Below, one piece after another: positions 1-11,665 of a stretch of 64,000 bases of DNA. Location of the stretch: positions 3,162,001-3,226,000 of the forward strand of contig CM059621.1 in the NCBI GenBank assembly GCA_030435675.1, written 5' to 3'. The notes beneath the pieces are model-generated. The model saw only the letters and a list, made by a program, of their open reading frames with translations, did not search any database and was not told the origin of the DNA. Position numbers and translations under genes: made by a program. Source of the stretch: Steinernema hermaphroditum (taxonomy: Eukaryota > Nematoda > Chromadorea > Rhabditida > Steinernematidae). Positions within the stretch are counted from its first letter, which is position 1; each line of letters opens with the position of its first letter.

Positions 1-286
1 TAATGAGCAAACATCATTGTTATTGACGTCTACGTCTGCGTGTGATATGCCTTATCACCAATGATCCTGACCTCAGACTGCACTCAGAACTACTTTTATG
101 TGTTTTCATATTCGAATACACGTATGTACTCCTAAGGTTCCCGGTACTATCAGTTATCAATAGTTCTTCGTCAATTCTAAGTAGACTGATCAGCAAGTGT
201 AAATTGGGCGCTACTATCAAACAGTTGCCGGAATAGTCACCCTCGCCTATAGCCAACTAGGCTCTGTACAAGAATTATGTACATAA

Positions 287-365
287 TTTTGGAACGGGCC
301 TAACGGCCAGGCTTCGCTTAGGCAAACCCCGGCTTGGCTTAGGCTTCGGCTTAAGACTATGCCTA
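287..365. repeat. Short dispersed GGCTTAGGC-type repeat
   Basis: This AT-poor stretch is built from GGCTTGGCTTAGGC-like words. Related copies lie at about 2643-2700 and, inverted, at about 61479-61533. The rest of 1-396 holds only short chance frames and I see no gene there. Confidence 0.5.
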
Positions 366-410
366 TGGATTTTAAGCGAACCCAGTACTTAGTACTCAGG
401 CCACATCACG

Positions 411-902
411 ACTTTACACGACTTTATTTCGTGAATCAAAGGCATTTCGCCTTGCACAACACCGAAAATAGACAAACAGAGGATGTCTGGAAGACGGCTT
501 CATCCCTGGCGCGGCGTTCATGTCGAACCGGTGGGTGGCGGAGAGCTTCATGGGGCTTCTGGGAATCGGCAAATCTTCGGATTCAGGAGCGGAACATCGT
601 TTGCGGCACAGCGCACGCTTCTGTGCTCGAATCTGATGGTCCGTCCGGGAGTTGCGTCTTCGATGGTGGTGGCGTCCTCAGAGCGTCGGCGACCTTCGGG
701 ATGACTTCTCACGTGGCCGGATTCTTGACGTCGGACATCTTGTTGTCAGCGATGGTGGGACTACGGATTCCGGGTGTCCCAATTCCCTCTGGAAGCCGGA
801 AAACTCACACATGCCACAGGGTTTGCTGTCTGACCAACGGGACCCTCAGAGAGCGACCGGAGGGTCCGACCGCTCGCCACCGCGATACGAGTGAGAACTG
901 GC
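411..902 (-). mobile_element. Retroposon family R copy 1, full-length-like, with 14-bp TSD
   Basis: The copy is flanked by a perfect 14-base direct repeat, CAGGCCACATCACG, at 397-410 and 903-916. Read on the minus strand, the element ends with a hairpin (AAGGC, loop GAAAT, GCCTT), then AAATAAA and a short GTCGTG-type tandem tail next to the left target duplication. The body is alignable by eye with copies at 10.9, 35.7, 42.3 and 47.3 kb. No conserved reading frame or transposase is visible, so it looks non-autonomous. The open frame that crosses it on the plus strand is incidental. Confidence 0.8.
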
Positions 903-929
903 CAGGCCACATCACGCTTACCCTATAGA

Positions 930-1150
930 TTACGGCTTACGGAACATGCGCCCAAATGATGGGTACCGATCCGGCTGCGTGAGAAGTCATTCTTAAGGCT
1001 CTTAAGGTCGGCGACTCACTGAGGACAGTCTACTTCGGGGACCCGAAAGCTGGAATCCGGGGGTCTAAATTCCCTCTGAAAGCTGAAGCAGTCACAAGCC
1101 ACAGGGCCGTCAGACCAACCGCACGCTCAGAGGGCGACTGAGGCACATGA
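930..1150. repeat. Degraded relative of retroposon family R
   Basis: It contains diverged phrases from the family R body (a GAAGTCATTCTTAAGG-like segment and the segment around AGTCACAAGCCACAGGG), but no clear end or target duplication. Nothing else is recognisable up to 1307. Confidence 0.45.
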
Positions 1151-1307
1151 AATCTTAAGAGCACACCGTGTTTACCTTCTATGTGCTGGATGAAAACTAT
1201 TCAAATATTGGAAGGGTCATTAATGTGTACTTGTCAGAACATTGAAGATACTTTATTATATTCAATCCGTGAAAATATCAAATGCTGGCGATTCATAAGC
1301 CGTTCCG

Positions 1308-2006
1308 CTAACGAGTACCAAACGCTCGGAAAAGACTTGAGATGACATTTAGCACAAGAAGACATTCGATAGGACCACACATGCACGAGGAGTCGCCGAA
1401 CATTCCCCTCTCGCTAGCATTCTCTATATCTGAGTATTCCTGGTCGTTAGTTTTCGAATACTGCCAGTATGAATTGAAGACGTAAAGTTCAGCCAGAAAT
1501 AGTAGAATGTGCAAAATTAGAATGACCTCGGCGATAATTCGATGTTGCAGTATCACTGAAATTCCTATGTTTTAAATATAGAGATACGTGTATTTACATT
1601 CATCGTTTATGGCCGTGTATTCCCATAGAAGTCTAGGATCGATTACAACAAACATACACATCAGAAGCATCACCACGGCGAGGATCTGAAAACTCAGCTT
1701 TCCTAATTTCTCTTATACTGGCTTGAGAATACACACCTGTGACAAAAGGCCAAACGTGAAAGCACATCCGCTTGGTTGCATCATCGCAGAGATCATCGAA
1801 ACTCCGGCCACTATCATTAAAACACCCACCGCTATAGTGAGATGTGAAGCGGCGCACGCTACAACGCCAATACAAATATTGTAAATAGCCAAAATTATTA
1901 GGAATCTCTGAAGAGGGAACATATTGTCGTTCTCTACTGTAAACCTCACCTTAACATTTACAGCAGTGAAGCTGCGTGTCTTGCGCTCCGTCTGATCGTC
2001 GTCCAT
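1308..2006 (-). CDS. Four-helix membrane protein, paralog A
   Basis: Spliced model: 2006-1950, 1907-1737, 1685-1598 and 1555-1308, about 187 residues. Exon 1 (19 codons) is a polar N-terminus beginning MDDDQTERK. Exon 2 is exactly 171 bases and carries two hydrophobic helices with the motif ILAIYNICIG. Exon 3 carries helix 3 and joins exon 4 in phase 1, where helix 4 contains HILLFLAELYV followed by SYWQYSKTND. The tail has a cluster of cysteines. The architecture (short first exon, 171-base second exon, phase 0-0-1 introns) is shared with paralogs B, C, D and F. It resembles MARVEL/tetraspan-type nematode membrane proteins in topology only, and no family is assigned. Function is unknown. The start is the only ATG giving an in-frame short first exon. 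Confidence 0.75.
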
Positions 2007-3736
2007 TGTGCTGGAAAAGGAAAATTAAGGTTATACAAAGCAATAGGAAGACAATATAACATATTGTGCGCACCGTAATAAGGAAGCACATGACAATAAC
2101 GTCTTCGACCACTGTCTGTTCGTAACAGGTTTTAGGTGATGTTTGTTAACGTTGTCATGAGGACGACTAACTTGTTTTTGGAACAACAATCGATCGGTAT
2201 CGGGAAAACTCCGCGGACTTGGGAGATTCAGAGGATTCTAAACTCTCTCAAAACGAACATAGGACCATTGGTTTGATTGATTTCTGTATACGTGGATCAC
2301 CTTAGTAAAACTAAAGGTACATGTCCACAAATTTAGGCTGCGAGCGTGCGGCAGGCTGTGCTGGATCGGTAGTTCGTCTCGCGGTTGTCGTCGATCTGCT
2401 CGCCAATTCGCAGGCAATGTCCAATTGCAAGAGGCCACGCGGGAATGGAGATCGTGTATCGGGTGTACAAGAAGTAACAGGCAGGCGTAGTACAACAGGT
2501 ATACGAATTACAGTAACATGCACGCCACACACTCGCGCGCTCACAGTATCAAGTAAATCGTTGCGAGAGTCACATTGGTGAAACACACCCATTCAGTGAG
2601 GTCGTCGCGGTCGCTCGGCGACACAGGCGAATGTATTTATTTTCTGGAACGGGCTTAACATCCAGGCTTGGCTTAGGCTTGAATTTAAGCCTATTGATTT
2701 AATACCAGCCCAAAAGGCTAGCCTTGTAGTCTTGATAGCTTCATTGATATCCTACTACTTCTGACGGTCTAAATTCTGTTTTAGAGAGTTCTGAATTCAT
2801 TTTACATGTTGCTCATCCCATTGGATACGCCACAGTGGACAACCTGATGTATCTTAGGAAATTTCAACAAGAAATGGGAGCTAACAGGAGTTAAAATAAC
2901 CGAACGAATATTTTGGAAGTTCGCGGAACTTTCCCATCCGCAGAATATTCCTATAATCTAATCAATCTGCTTGTCCAATTCTTGTTTTTTTTTGTTTTAC
3001 ATCGTGTCTACTTTTCAGTACTGGAACTGCTAATGAAGCGATTGCGGTTTCGGTTAAACTATATGCGAACCGATAACCGGTATCTCTGCTCACAATTCTT
3101 TTCAATGAGAAAAGAAATCTTATATAGAAATATGTGTGCATGTCAATGGGAATGCTTGTGAACTGTGTGTGAATTGATGTGACAGGAGCATGTTAGATGA
3201 GGTACTTTTCTCTCGATTGTAGTATGCTCAGTAGTTTGTATGAATTTTTGAACTATTGAACAATTTCACGCATGAAGTTCTTAATTCATTTATGAAATAT
3301 TAACAATAAGAAATAGACTTAAGGCAAGTTAGCCGATTTGGATTTGGCCTTAGATAATATACGATACAATCCGAGTTGTTTTCTGTATGATACATAAAGA
3401 GCTTACGTATGGACTCCATCGACCAGTATTTCATGTATTTCATCAGTATTTCATGCGTGCTCCCAGTAACGCACTGGGAGAATTCATTGCTGTAGATGAA
3501 TGGGCATAAAATTACATTTGATATAAGTAAAATAGACCTCTATTGTTTCGAGCAATTCCCCAAGCGTGGGATTTTCATAGTTAATAAAATTAGTTCAGTG
3601 CAAATCATAAGCCCATTGGATTTAAGTACTAAACGGGACATAGGCGGCCCGCATTCAAAACAACTAATTATGGTGTTGTGAACCGTGAAGTTCGCAGAAG
3701 AACGGCTTTGTTTTCCCTTTTCTCAGTCATAGTCTA
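2007..3736. other. Intergenic, no supported gene
   Basis: Overlapping frames at 2311-2592 on both strands show no splice structure or family signal. A dispersed repeat copy lies at about 2643-2700. The remainder is AT-rich, with nothing recognised. Confidence 0.5.
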
Positions 3737-4989
3737 ATGGATCAGTATTACATCACCGCCTGCTCGATTATATCTATTGGAGTGCTTGGATTGTTCGGCA
3801 ACGTTAACACAGCAATAGCCACATATCAACTTACTCCACGAGCCAAATCCAGTTTGTTTCATCTTCTTTTAATAGCAGAAAAGCATGAATCAGGTCTCCT
3901 CGTCGGTCTCGTGGCGATTGTCGACATCTTCTGCATCCTGTTTGAGTTACAAAATGCCGCTAGGATTCTTTTCGGCGTGAAAAGTTACAGGCGGGAGTGC
4001 TTTTTGGCTATTAGTCCGTATCTTGTGCTTATCAAACTGCAGACAACTCTTATGGTTGCGCTGGCTTTCGACCGCTTTTTCGCTTTTACCTTTCCTTTCA
4101 AGTAAGTGCAACTGGTTGTTCCACGATTCAGTAAATGAAACGGAGTGGAAACGCATTCTTATCTTCCTGACAACTGCTCCAAAAAGAAAGGTTTTCATTT
4201 TCTCCGTTCGTCTGCGATCTCTCGCAGCGCTCCATGCGAACGGTTGCAAGTGAATACATCTTAATATTCCTATCAGAGTCCCGTAAAATCTCTAGCAATG
4301 TTGTAAGGTTTTCTTTCAGATATGCAAAAGTAAAAAAGCTTTCCTACATCGTCGTTTTATGTGTCCCAGGCCTGCTCTCAGCTGCGGTCTTCATCTACCT
4401 TGGGGTTGAATCGCTGATCGATGAACCAATCGCGGCTTGTAATCCTCCATTGGCCTACCCGCCTTCCGTCGGACAAGCATGGTATTACTGGGCTGTCAGT
4501 TTCGACTTTGTTGCTTTGGGCTTCTCGTCAATGGCGTTTTATTTTATGCTTCGAACAAGTAAGGTCAACCTTTTTTTTCATCAGTTCGAAATGGGGCATT
4601 TCAGTGTTCAGATTCAAAAGCTCATCGACAAGGAATGCTGAATATAGCATCTTTCAAAAACAGAAGCGAATGAGTAAATCGTTGGGCGTAATGATTGTAG
4701 TTTTCCTGTCCTCAGCTGTATTATGTTACACGTTGATCTTCACAGTTCGTCACGTTCCAATGGGAAAAACTGTCGCCGATAGTCTGCAGACTCTAGCTGT
4801 AAGCGTGAACAACGAGATGTGAATAATGGCGATTTTCAGGTTATTCCTAAGATGATATCATATTCACAAGCATACTACGTTTATTTTTGGCGCAGTGAAG
4901 TGTATCGGACAGTGTTTATCAAGCATCTCGCCATAGTTCTACCGATCAAAGGCGAAACTCCAATACAGGTGTTCACCACGAGGAGCTGA
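3737..4989 (+). CDS. Srsx-type 7TM chemoreceptor
   Basis: Exons 3737-4101, 4320-4558, 4605-4798 and 4840-4989 join in frame (phases 2, 1, 0). The protein shows a first helix with GLFGNVNTA, a third helix ending in the DRY-equivalent AFDRFFAFTFPFKYAK, a helix 6 segment MSKSLGVMIVVFLSS preceded by FQKQKR, and a tail YYVYFWRSEVYRTVF. This order and these motifs are typical of the nematode Srsx (rhodopsin-like) receptors, which act in the plasma membrane of sensory neurons. The loop before helix 2 (about residues 35-52) is unusual and may hide a small unrecognised intron. An alternative acceptor before 4605 gives a stop, which fixes the chosen site. The ligand is unknown. Confidence 0.75.
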
Positions 4990-5155
4990 ACGACTATTTT
5001 GTGGATTGAATAAGTCCGAAAGCAGTGCTTAACGCTGACATAACAAATAACAAATTCGATCCTGAGTCCTCGAGCTACCCGACACTACATTACAATGGGG
5101 ATTCGGACTCAAATTTGCTCAATGTCAGCAGTCCAATAACGCCCCATGGAAGGGT

Positions 5156-5193
5156 GGTTGTGCAAACGATCGCTGGTTGTGCAAACGATCGCT
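5156..5193 (+). repeat. 19-bp tandem duplication
   Basis: The 19-base unit GGTTGTGCAAACGATCGCT is present twice in direct succession. It lies in the intergenic region 4990-6498, which holds no supported gene. Confidence 0.7.
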
Positions 5194-5408
5194 AATAGGT
5201 GGATAAACGGCTCTCCATCAACAGCCACACTCCCTCTCTCTCATCTACCGATCATAATTATGGCCAATAAACTGCGTGTGGATAATTCGATTTCCTTTAC
5301 ATACTAACGACGGTCTGTCTCCCCGAACACGACACATTTTATGGCCCATGCTGTCCGAAGATATCAACTGTTCTACTAGGGTCATGAAGTTTGAAGATAC
5401 AGATAATG

Positions 5409-5490
5409 GATGCGGGACCCAACGGTTTCGTGGTTAGACGATTCGGACTTGGTATCCAGGCTCCCGAATCGTTCTCGGGTTCCGGTTCTC
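5409..5490 (+). repeat. tRNA-derived SINE-like sequence
   Basis: An A-box-like GTGGTTAGACGATTCGG is followed at roughly tRNA spacing by a B-box-like GGGTTCCGGTTC. The arms do not fold into a proper acceptor stem, so this is a tRNA-like relic rather than a working tRNA gene. Confidence 0.35.
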
Positions 5491-5519
5491 GGTGCGATTA
5501 CTTGACTCCAAATAGGAGT

Positions 5520-5990
5520 GTTTGCCATTTTATAACATCATATGCTTACAAGATTAAGTATGCTTATAAGGTTAAGTGCTATAACAGACAATGTGCAGGG
5601 ATATGCAGCAGGTAGCTATCACTCATAGCTACCGTGCCTAGCAAGTGCCTAACATAGCAACTCCGCGAGTTCATTCTACTTTACGCAAATAGAGGCCAAA
5701 TGAATAAAAAGTGACCTTTGCATTCGCAAAAAGTACGACTGCCCGAAACCTCGCTTTTCCAAGTTGACCTCCTCAATAGCTCTTCACTTTGAGATGAGAG
5801 ATTCCTTTTTTGCTGTTCGCATAGAACTCTCTTAGCCCTATCTTACTATCGTCCATAATTTGCCATAAACGACGACATAGTCGAAAAGCACTATGAATAA
5901 GATAAAGAGGTCGAAAATCGGACCAAATTTTTCGACTCTAAACCTCGGATTTTCTACAAGTGCGCCATCCGGCTCCTGCCAACAAAGTGG
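5520..5990. repeat. Diverged copy of the 59-60 kb TIR-element interior
   Basis: Long stretches are alignable by eye with 59540-59950: the GGTAGCTATCAC block, AAGTTGACCTCC, GAGAGATTCCTTT, ATCTTACT, and AAAGAGGTCGAAAAT followed by GGATTTTCT. I see no terminal repeats at this copy. A hydrophobic minus-strand frame (5838-6065) crosses it but is not conserved. Confidence 0.6.
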
Positions 5991-6498
5991 GCTGTGGCAA
6001 GCTAATGGTGAATAGTGTGATTTCTGTTCGTTTATGATAGGAAACTGAAGTAAAAAAAACGACATTAATTATGTAACAACCTGATATTATCACAAGAGTG
6101 AGATCGTTATTTATGTGAACGCGCTGTTGTGTTGACTAAAATCTTAACACATAAACATCTCCCGTTCCGTTTCAAATAGAGCGAAGTAGTTGTTATTATG
6201 CGAACCATGCCGACAACCATTCACAATACATGCATCCGTGGAGCAAACAGATCGTGTTGCTGGGAGTTCGAGTTGTTTCACGTTAGTTGGGGCCCGGCGG
6301 AAGGTCTGATGGGTGGAAGTTTTGCAGGAAAGCTGTACTAAATGGCTGAATGACCGTCCTGACAGATTTGGTACGCAAACCGTCTCTGTTCCTACCATTT
6401 GGCCTGCCGTTTTCGTCGCGTCCCCGATTCCCTCCCCCCTAGCTGTACCATGTTTTTATTTCCAATCGATTTTGGAATGAGAGCGACGTGCAAAACAT

Positions 6499-7566
6499 TT
6501 AGAGGAGACAAACCAGCTCGCAAATAATAACGACTATGCGTGTCAGCCACAGAAAACATTTGCAAATGCATGCGCACTGTGATGAGTCTTCCTGATTGCC
6601 TCTTTCTACCTCTTCATATTTCGGATTATTAGCCCTTGAACACTTCCAGTAGGATCGTAGAACAGCGGTTTCCAGCAAGAATAAAAGTAAATGTATGACA
6701 AGAGCAAGCTCTCCGTAAGCACCATCACTCATTGATACTGAAACTCTAATAGTTAGCGGCTATTGTTTACACACACAAATTTACTTATATACTGGTTGCG
6801 CAACCCTCCGACGGCCACTATGGTTAACACTAGCATGACGATTGTGAGCATCTGAAAGTGCATATTTTCCAAAGTTGTGGAGAACTCGATAGAAATGACA
6901 TACCTGCAGTATGATGGCAAGCGTGAAACTACATGCGTTTGGCTGTATCACCACATAGATTATCATGATTCCTGCCAGTATCATTAACACACCAAGAGCA
7001 ATAGTGAATTCATATAAAATGCACGACGCCGCACCCATGGAGATGTTGTAAATAGCGAAGATGATCAATAGTGTCTACATAAAAAATAATATTGGGCTCG
7101 TCAGTAATTTTTACGATATATTTGTACTACGCTTTTGTGGTAATTTTTTTTCGCCGTGTCGCAGAGCATACCGTGTCATTTAAGAGAGCCCGGTATAGTT
7201 TAGTATTGCAGATTTCTTTTGTTATCCAAAATATGTCTTACACGGAAACCTTACAAAGTGTCCATCTCAGCTCGAGCTGAAAATTCGTACAAAGGCAAGT
7301 ACATCTGTGTGACCGAACTGGGTAGTCTCTTGTTTTTTTTTTGTTGTATCCTGTTTGCATACCAATTTTCCGCTCGATCTACGGCGAATGGCCTCTTGAA
7401 AATGATGTATTATACGGGCCGTCACAACGGAAAAATCGTCACAAGTGCGTAGTACAAAATATCCCAAAAATGAAAATAATGAAATAACCCAAAATTGCAC
7501 TTTATACAAAAAACTCACCTTAGAAAGTGCTGAACAAATGCAACAGGATGTGCTAGATTCAGGCAT
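6499..7566 (-). CDS. Four-helix membrane protein, paralog B
   Basis: Exons 7566-7519, 7074-6904, 6851-6785 and 6737-6499 give about 174 residues. The first exon is 48 bases (N-terminus MPESSTSCCICSALSK, cysteine-rich and probably cytoplasmic). Exon 2 is exactly 171 bases and encodes helices 1-2 with IIFAIYNISMG and LGVLMILAGIMIIY. Exon 3 is helix 3 (MLTIVMLVLTIVAV). Exon 4 is helix 4 (VIHLLLFLLETAVL), followed by SYWKCSRANNPKYEE and a Cys-rich tail with a final hydrophobic stretch. It is nearly identical in structure to paralog C. Intron 1 (about 445 bases) contains a partial copy of the foldback element seen at 28.0 kb. The start was chosen because the same 16-codon exon is conserved in C. 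An AATAAA lies downstream. Function is unknown. Confidence 0.8.
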
Positions 7567-8152
7567 TGCAGAGCCGCCCGTCAACAAAATACATTAATTT
7601 TAACAATAAGCAGAGTCGCCGGAGTTCGCCGCCGCTTCCTCGTTGACATCGTGTGTCATCAACAGGTTTCTGATCCTCGTCGCTAACTGTAAACACCCCC
7701 GCCTAAAACGATTTTTTGGCCGAAGATACGGTGCATCGGCGAGATCATGAAAACTGTGGGGAAACTGACACTGGCCAAATGCCGTAAAGTGATTTCGTCT
7801 CGGTATGAGTTATCCAATGGTCAAGCCAACCATTTTCTTCACAGCATTCACATACAAGTGAGAAGCAAGATTGGCCGCAGGTTCCATGCAGAAGGCTCTG
7901 TAGCGCTCTATAGCGCTCACTCTTATTCAAGTGAATCAGAAATTACTATTCCCCGGTAGCTTATCGCCAACAACTCATCCCATGGACAATTCATTCGACA
8001 GCGTATCCCCATGAGTTAGGCGGGGATGACCTGCCGTCTTTGTTCCTACCGTTCATCCGCTTCTGGACTGCCATGTTCTTTGCGTCCCCGATTCCCTCCC
8101 CTGTGTGGTTGTTCGACGCTTTTTTATTTCAAATCGATTTTCCAATGAGCGC

Positions 8153-10157
8153 TTAGAGGAGACAAACCAGCTCACAAATAATAACGACTATGCGTAACAA
8201 CCACAGGAAACATGTGCAAATGCATTCGCACCGTGATGAACTTTCTTGATTCCCTCTTTCAATGTCTTCATAATTCGGATCATTAGCTTTTGCACATTTC
8301 CAATACGATCGTAGAACAGCAGTTTCCAGCAAGAATAAAAGTAAGTGTACGACAAGAGCAAGCTCTCCGTAAGCCCCATCACGCATTGATACTAAAACTC
8401 TAATAGTTAGCGGCCATTGTGTGCATACACAGATTTACTTCTGTAGTCGTTGCGTAACTGTGCGACGACAACTATGGTTACAACTAGCATGACGACGGTG
8501 AGCATCTGAAAGTGCAGAATTTCCAAAGTTCTGGTCAAGATGATGGGGACGACATACCTGTAGCATGATGGCAAGCGTGAAACTATATGCGTTTGGTTGT
8601 ATCACCACATAGATTATCATGATTCCGGCCAATATCATTAGCACACCAAGAGCAAGAGTGAATTTGTAAAAAATGCATGCCGCCGCACCAACGAAGATGT
8701 TGTAAGTAGCGAAGATGATCAATAGCGTCTGTATAAAACGATAAAATTGGGTTCGTCAATAATTTTTGTTATATTTCTGCACTTTGACGTCCCCCGCCCT
8801 TTTTTAGTATGACATTGTGTCGCAGAGCATACCGCATCACTTGAAAGAGATCTATCTAAACGTTTTTCTTTAGTCGTTAGTCGTTAAAAAAATTCTTTTT
8901 GGTTTTGTCCATTTCGAGCCCGGATGATTAGCAAGGCATATAACAAACACTAAACCACTTGCTCATAGTGGCAAGCATGCATCTTCCGAAAGGTGTTTAC
9001 AAGATGCGGTGTATGTATAAGCCAACGCGCTCCTGTTGTTAATAATGTATGCCAACTTCTATGCGATTTTTACGCTCGATCTATGGCAGAAGGAACTTCT
9101 GAACTTCGTCTGGTTTCTGTGCAAGTTCTACACTTATGTAATAATAAACCCGGCTGCGCGCGAATTCGCGCCCTCCAGGTACTAAAAGCCAATTAGAAGC
9201 TCATGCAAATGGTTGAAGTTGGGGCCAAAAAACAGTAGCCCTGCGGGCGGCAAGACACCATAGCCCTGCGGGCGGCAAGATTGGTGCTCATGCAAAGGGC
9301 TGAATTTGGGGCCAAAAAACTGTAGCCCTGCGGGCGGCAAGATTGGTACTCATGCAAAAGGCTGAATTTGGGGCCAAAAAACTGTAGCCCTGCGGGCGGC
9401 AAGACACCATAGCCTTGCGGGCGGCAAGATTGGTGCTGATGCAAAGGGCTGAATTTGGGGCCAAAAACTGTAGCCCTGCGGGCGGCGAGAAACCATAGCC
9501 CTGCGGGCGGCAAGACACCATAGCCCTGCGGGCGGCAAGATTGGCGCTCATGCAAAAAGCTGAAGTTGGGGCCTAAAACTGTAGCTCTGCGGACGGCGAG
9601 AAACCATAGCCCTGCGGGCGGCAAGACACCAATAGCCCTGCGGGCGGCAAGATTGGCGCTCATGTAAATGGCTAAAGTGGGCGAAAAAATTGTAAAGTCT
9701 CAGGAAACTCGAACCGAAAACACTGCTGGTTACAAAATAGATAAAAAATCACTCAAAAACAGCAAAAAAAAACTCAAAGCCTAGCATCACCAGAGAGATA
9801 GTGGAAGTAGAGCACTACCACCTCAACTGTCTGTGTGGCTCATTGCGAACGTTCTGTGTTTGTAAGCGGGCGGTGCCGGGTTCGGTTCCCCTCGGGGTCT
9901 TTATTTTGTGTGGGTGTTTTCGCCGTGCTCACGGAAAAACACACACACACACAAACAGACCAACGGACCCGTCGGTTCTCCATTTATATATAGGGGATAA
10001 TGTGCAAACAACTGCTCTTGCAAACGTCTGCCTGAAATGCGTAGGTCCAAGAACCCCAAGAAATGATGGACTAATCCAAAATTGCACAGTACAGTACAGA
10101 AAAACTCACCCTAGTAAGTACCGAACAAACACAACACAAAACGCTAGATTCGGGCAT
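8153..10157 (-). CDS. Four-helix membrane protein, paralog C
   Basis: Exons 10157-10110, 8728-8558, 8505-8439 and 8391-8153 give about 174 residues. Every exon length (48, 171, 67, 239) matches paralog B. Exon 1 encodes MPESSVLCCVCSVLTR; exon 2 has IIFATYNIFVG and GVLMILAGIMIIY; exon 4 has VVHLLLFLLETAVL then SYWKCAKANDPNYED. The first intron is about 1.4 kb, very long for this window, and holds a minisatellite, CA-rich DNA and a tRNA-like sequence. Without comparison with B, exon 1 would be missed. The protein is most likely a plasma or internal membrane tetraspan of unknown role. Confidence 0.78.
9225..9665 (+). repeat. GC-rich minisatellite in intron 1 of paralog C
   Basis: About a dozen copies of TAGCCCTGCGGGCGGCAAGA are separated either by short ACACCA linkers (about 25-base period) or by a longer unit containing CTCATGCAAAGGGCTGAA and TTTGGGGCC (about 62-base period), giving a higher-order arrangement. 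Several minus-strand frames stay open across it only because of the repeat; I do not consider them coding. Confidence 0.9.
9824..9905 (+). repeat. tRNA-derived SINE-like sequence in intron 1 of paralog C
   Basis: An A-box-like TGGCTCATTGCG and a B-box-like GGGTTCGGTTCCC lie about 45-50 bases apart, as in tRNA genes, followed by a CA-rich run at about 9940-9955. The T-arm pairs only partly and no acceptor stem is visible, so a SINE or tRNA relic is more likely than a tRNA gene. Confidence 0.35.
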
Positions 10158-10853
10158 TGGAGGAGAACTGACAATCAATAAGATACATTAATTTTGAGCG
10201 TTCATGCCTGGATTCGGGAAAGACAATAAGGAAATAAGAAAGACAACATGGAAAGACGCGCCTTAATAAGGAAAGAATGTCGGCGACGGGGCAACCGGCG
10301 GTGCGTCAGCAACAGGTTTCCGGTCCTCATCGCTGACTCCCGCACAAAACGATTTTTGACCGAAGACACGGTGGATCGGCCAGATCATGAAAACTGTGGG
10401 AAGAACGCAATCGCACCTGGTGACTCATTCCACCAATTGCCCAATTGGAGAAGCCGAGGAATCGCCGAAACTCTGAAGTCTGCGCCGTCAGCTGAACCAC
10501 AGATGGTTCTCCATGTCGTGGTGCAATGAGATGTGACTCTATAGTGGCGAGAGACCACCCGTTAGTTAATCCGGAGAGCGCTCGCCGTTAGCTGCCGCTC
10601 CCTATCCTATTTGAATGAACATTATAAGAAGTTTTACCTTTCAATAAGAAGACAGCAACGAGTAGTAGCGAACGCTCGCTGTTTGTTTTGTTGTTGACTG
10701 CTCTCATTCATTTGGTAACAAGTTTACAATCACGGTGCGTGACGTTATAAGTAGCTCTCCGGCAAAATTTTAACAACATTTAAGTTCAGCCTTTCAGCGG
10801 GGTATCTATCCACCTTAAATATAGCTATTTTGGGAATAACTAATAGAGCTGAT
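10158..10853. other. 5' flank of paralog C, no further gene
   Basis: Positions 10290-10405 match 7620-7760 upstream of paralog B and may hold the shared promoter. The rest (10406-10853) contains no supported gene. Confidence 0.4.
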
Positions 10854-10862
10854 CAGTGGTAC

Positions 10863-11351
10863 GAGCTCTCACTCGTGTCGCGGTGGCGAGCGGTCGGTCC
10901 CTCCGGTCGCTCTCCGAGTGTCTGGTTGGCCAAACCCCGTGGTAGTTGTGACTGTTCCGGCTTCCAGAGGGAATTGGGACACTCGGAAGCCGTAGTCCCA
11001 CCACCGATGACAACAAGATCTTCGGCGCCAGGAATCCGACGCCCGACGCTGCGTGAGAAGTCAACCCGAAGGTCGCCTACGCTCTGAGGACCAGCGCAGA
11101 CGCAACTCCCGGACCACGGACCATCAGATGCAAGCTCAGAAACGCCCGCTGTGCCGCAAACGATGTTCCGCTGGCGCAGCTGAAGATTTGACGATACCCA
11201 GATGCACCGTGAAGTGCGCAGTCTACGACCTGTTCGACATCTACGCCGCGCCAGGGATGAAGTCGTCTGCCAGACATCCTCTGTTCGTCTATTTTCGTCG
11301 TCGCGCAAGGCATAATGCCTTTGACTCGTGAAATAAAGTCATAAAGTCGAA
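10863..11351 (+). mobile_element. Retroposon family R copy 2, full-length-like, with 9-bp TSD
   Basis: It is flanked by CAGTGGTAC at 10854-10862 and 11352-11360. The 3' end carries a perfect hairpin (AAGGC, loop ATAAT, GCCTT), then GTGAAATAAAGTC and a second AAAGTC repeat. The body matches copy 1 in the opposite orientation. No coding frame is conserved. After it, up to 11665, nothing else is visible. Confidence 0.8.
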
Positions 11352-11665
11352 CAGTGGTACATCTATGCACATAAACATCAAATGTAAATCTATGTATCTA
11401 TGTCCTAAGACTTAGTAAGGGTAGTGCAACGTTGAAGTGTCGAACAGCGTTGAAGATACAAACATGTGAAAAGAACGTTCTGCATTAGGTGTCAACAATC
11501 AGTCACGCTGTTGACCTTCGTTTACGATCGCGACTTCATTAACCCAAAATACGACCTAATCGCCACGGCTGTTTGTTTTTGTGCGAAGTGTCGCGCTATC
11601 AGTGGCTTGAAATGTTATTGTATTTCTGCTCAGATCGCCATATTATGTTTCCTAGTTTTGAATTT

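Larger units (their letters stand above)
6380..10405 (-). repeat. Tandem gene duplication containing paralogs B and C
   Basis: The unit 6380-7760 (gene B with 3' and 5' flanks) reappears as 8040-10405 (gene C). The 3' flanks share CCCCGATTCCCTCCCC and an ATCGATT/AATAAA region. The 5' flanks share AGATCATGAAAACTGTGGG and the block around CAACAGGTTTC. The second unit is longer because intron 1 of gene C contains a minisatellite and other repeats. Confidence 0.8.

Noticed and set aside
359..928. 189-codon plus-strand frame
   Set aside because: It coincides with the retroposon copy and its target duplications, and is not open in the other copies.
9193..9663. Frames of up to 156 codons across the minisatellite
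   Set aside because: Open in more than one frame because the repeat lacks stops; lies within an intron.
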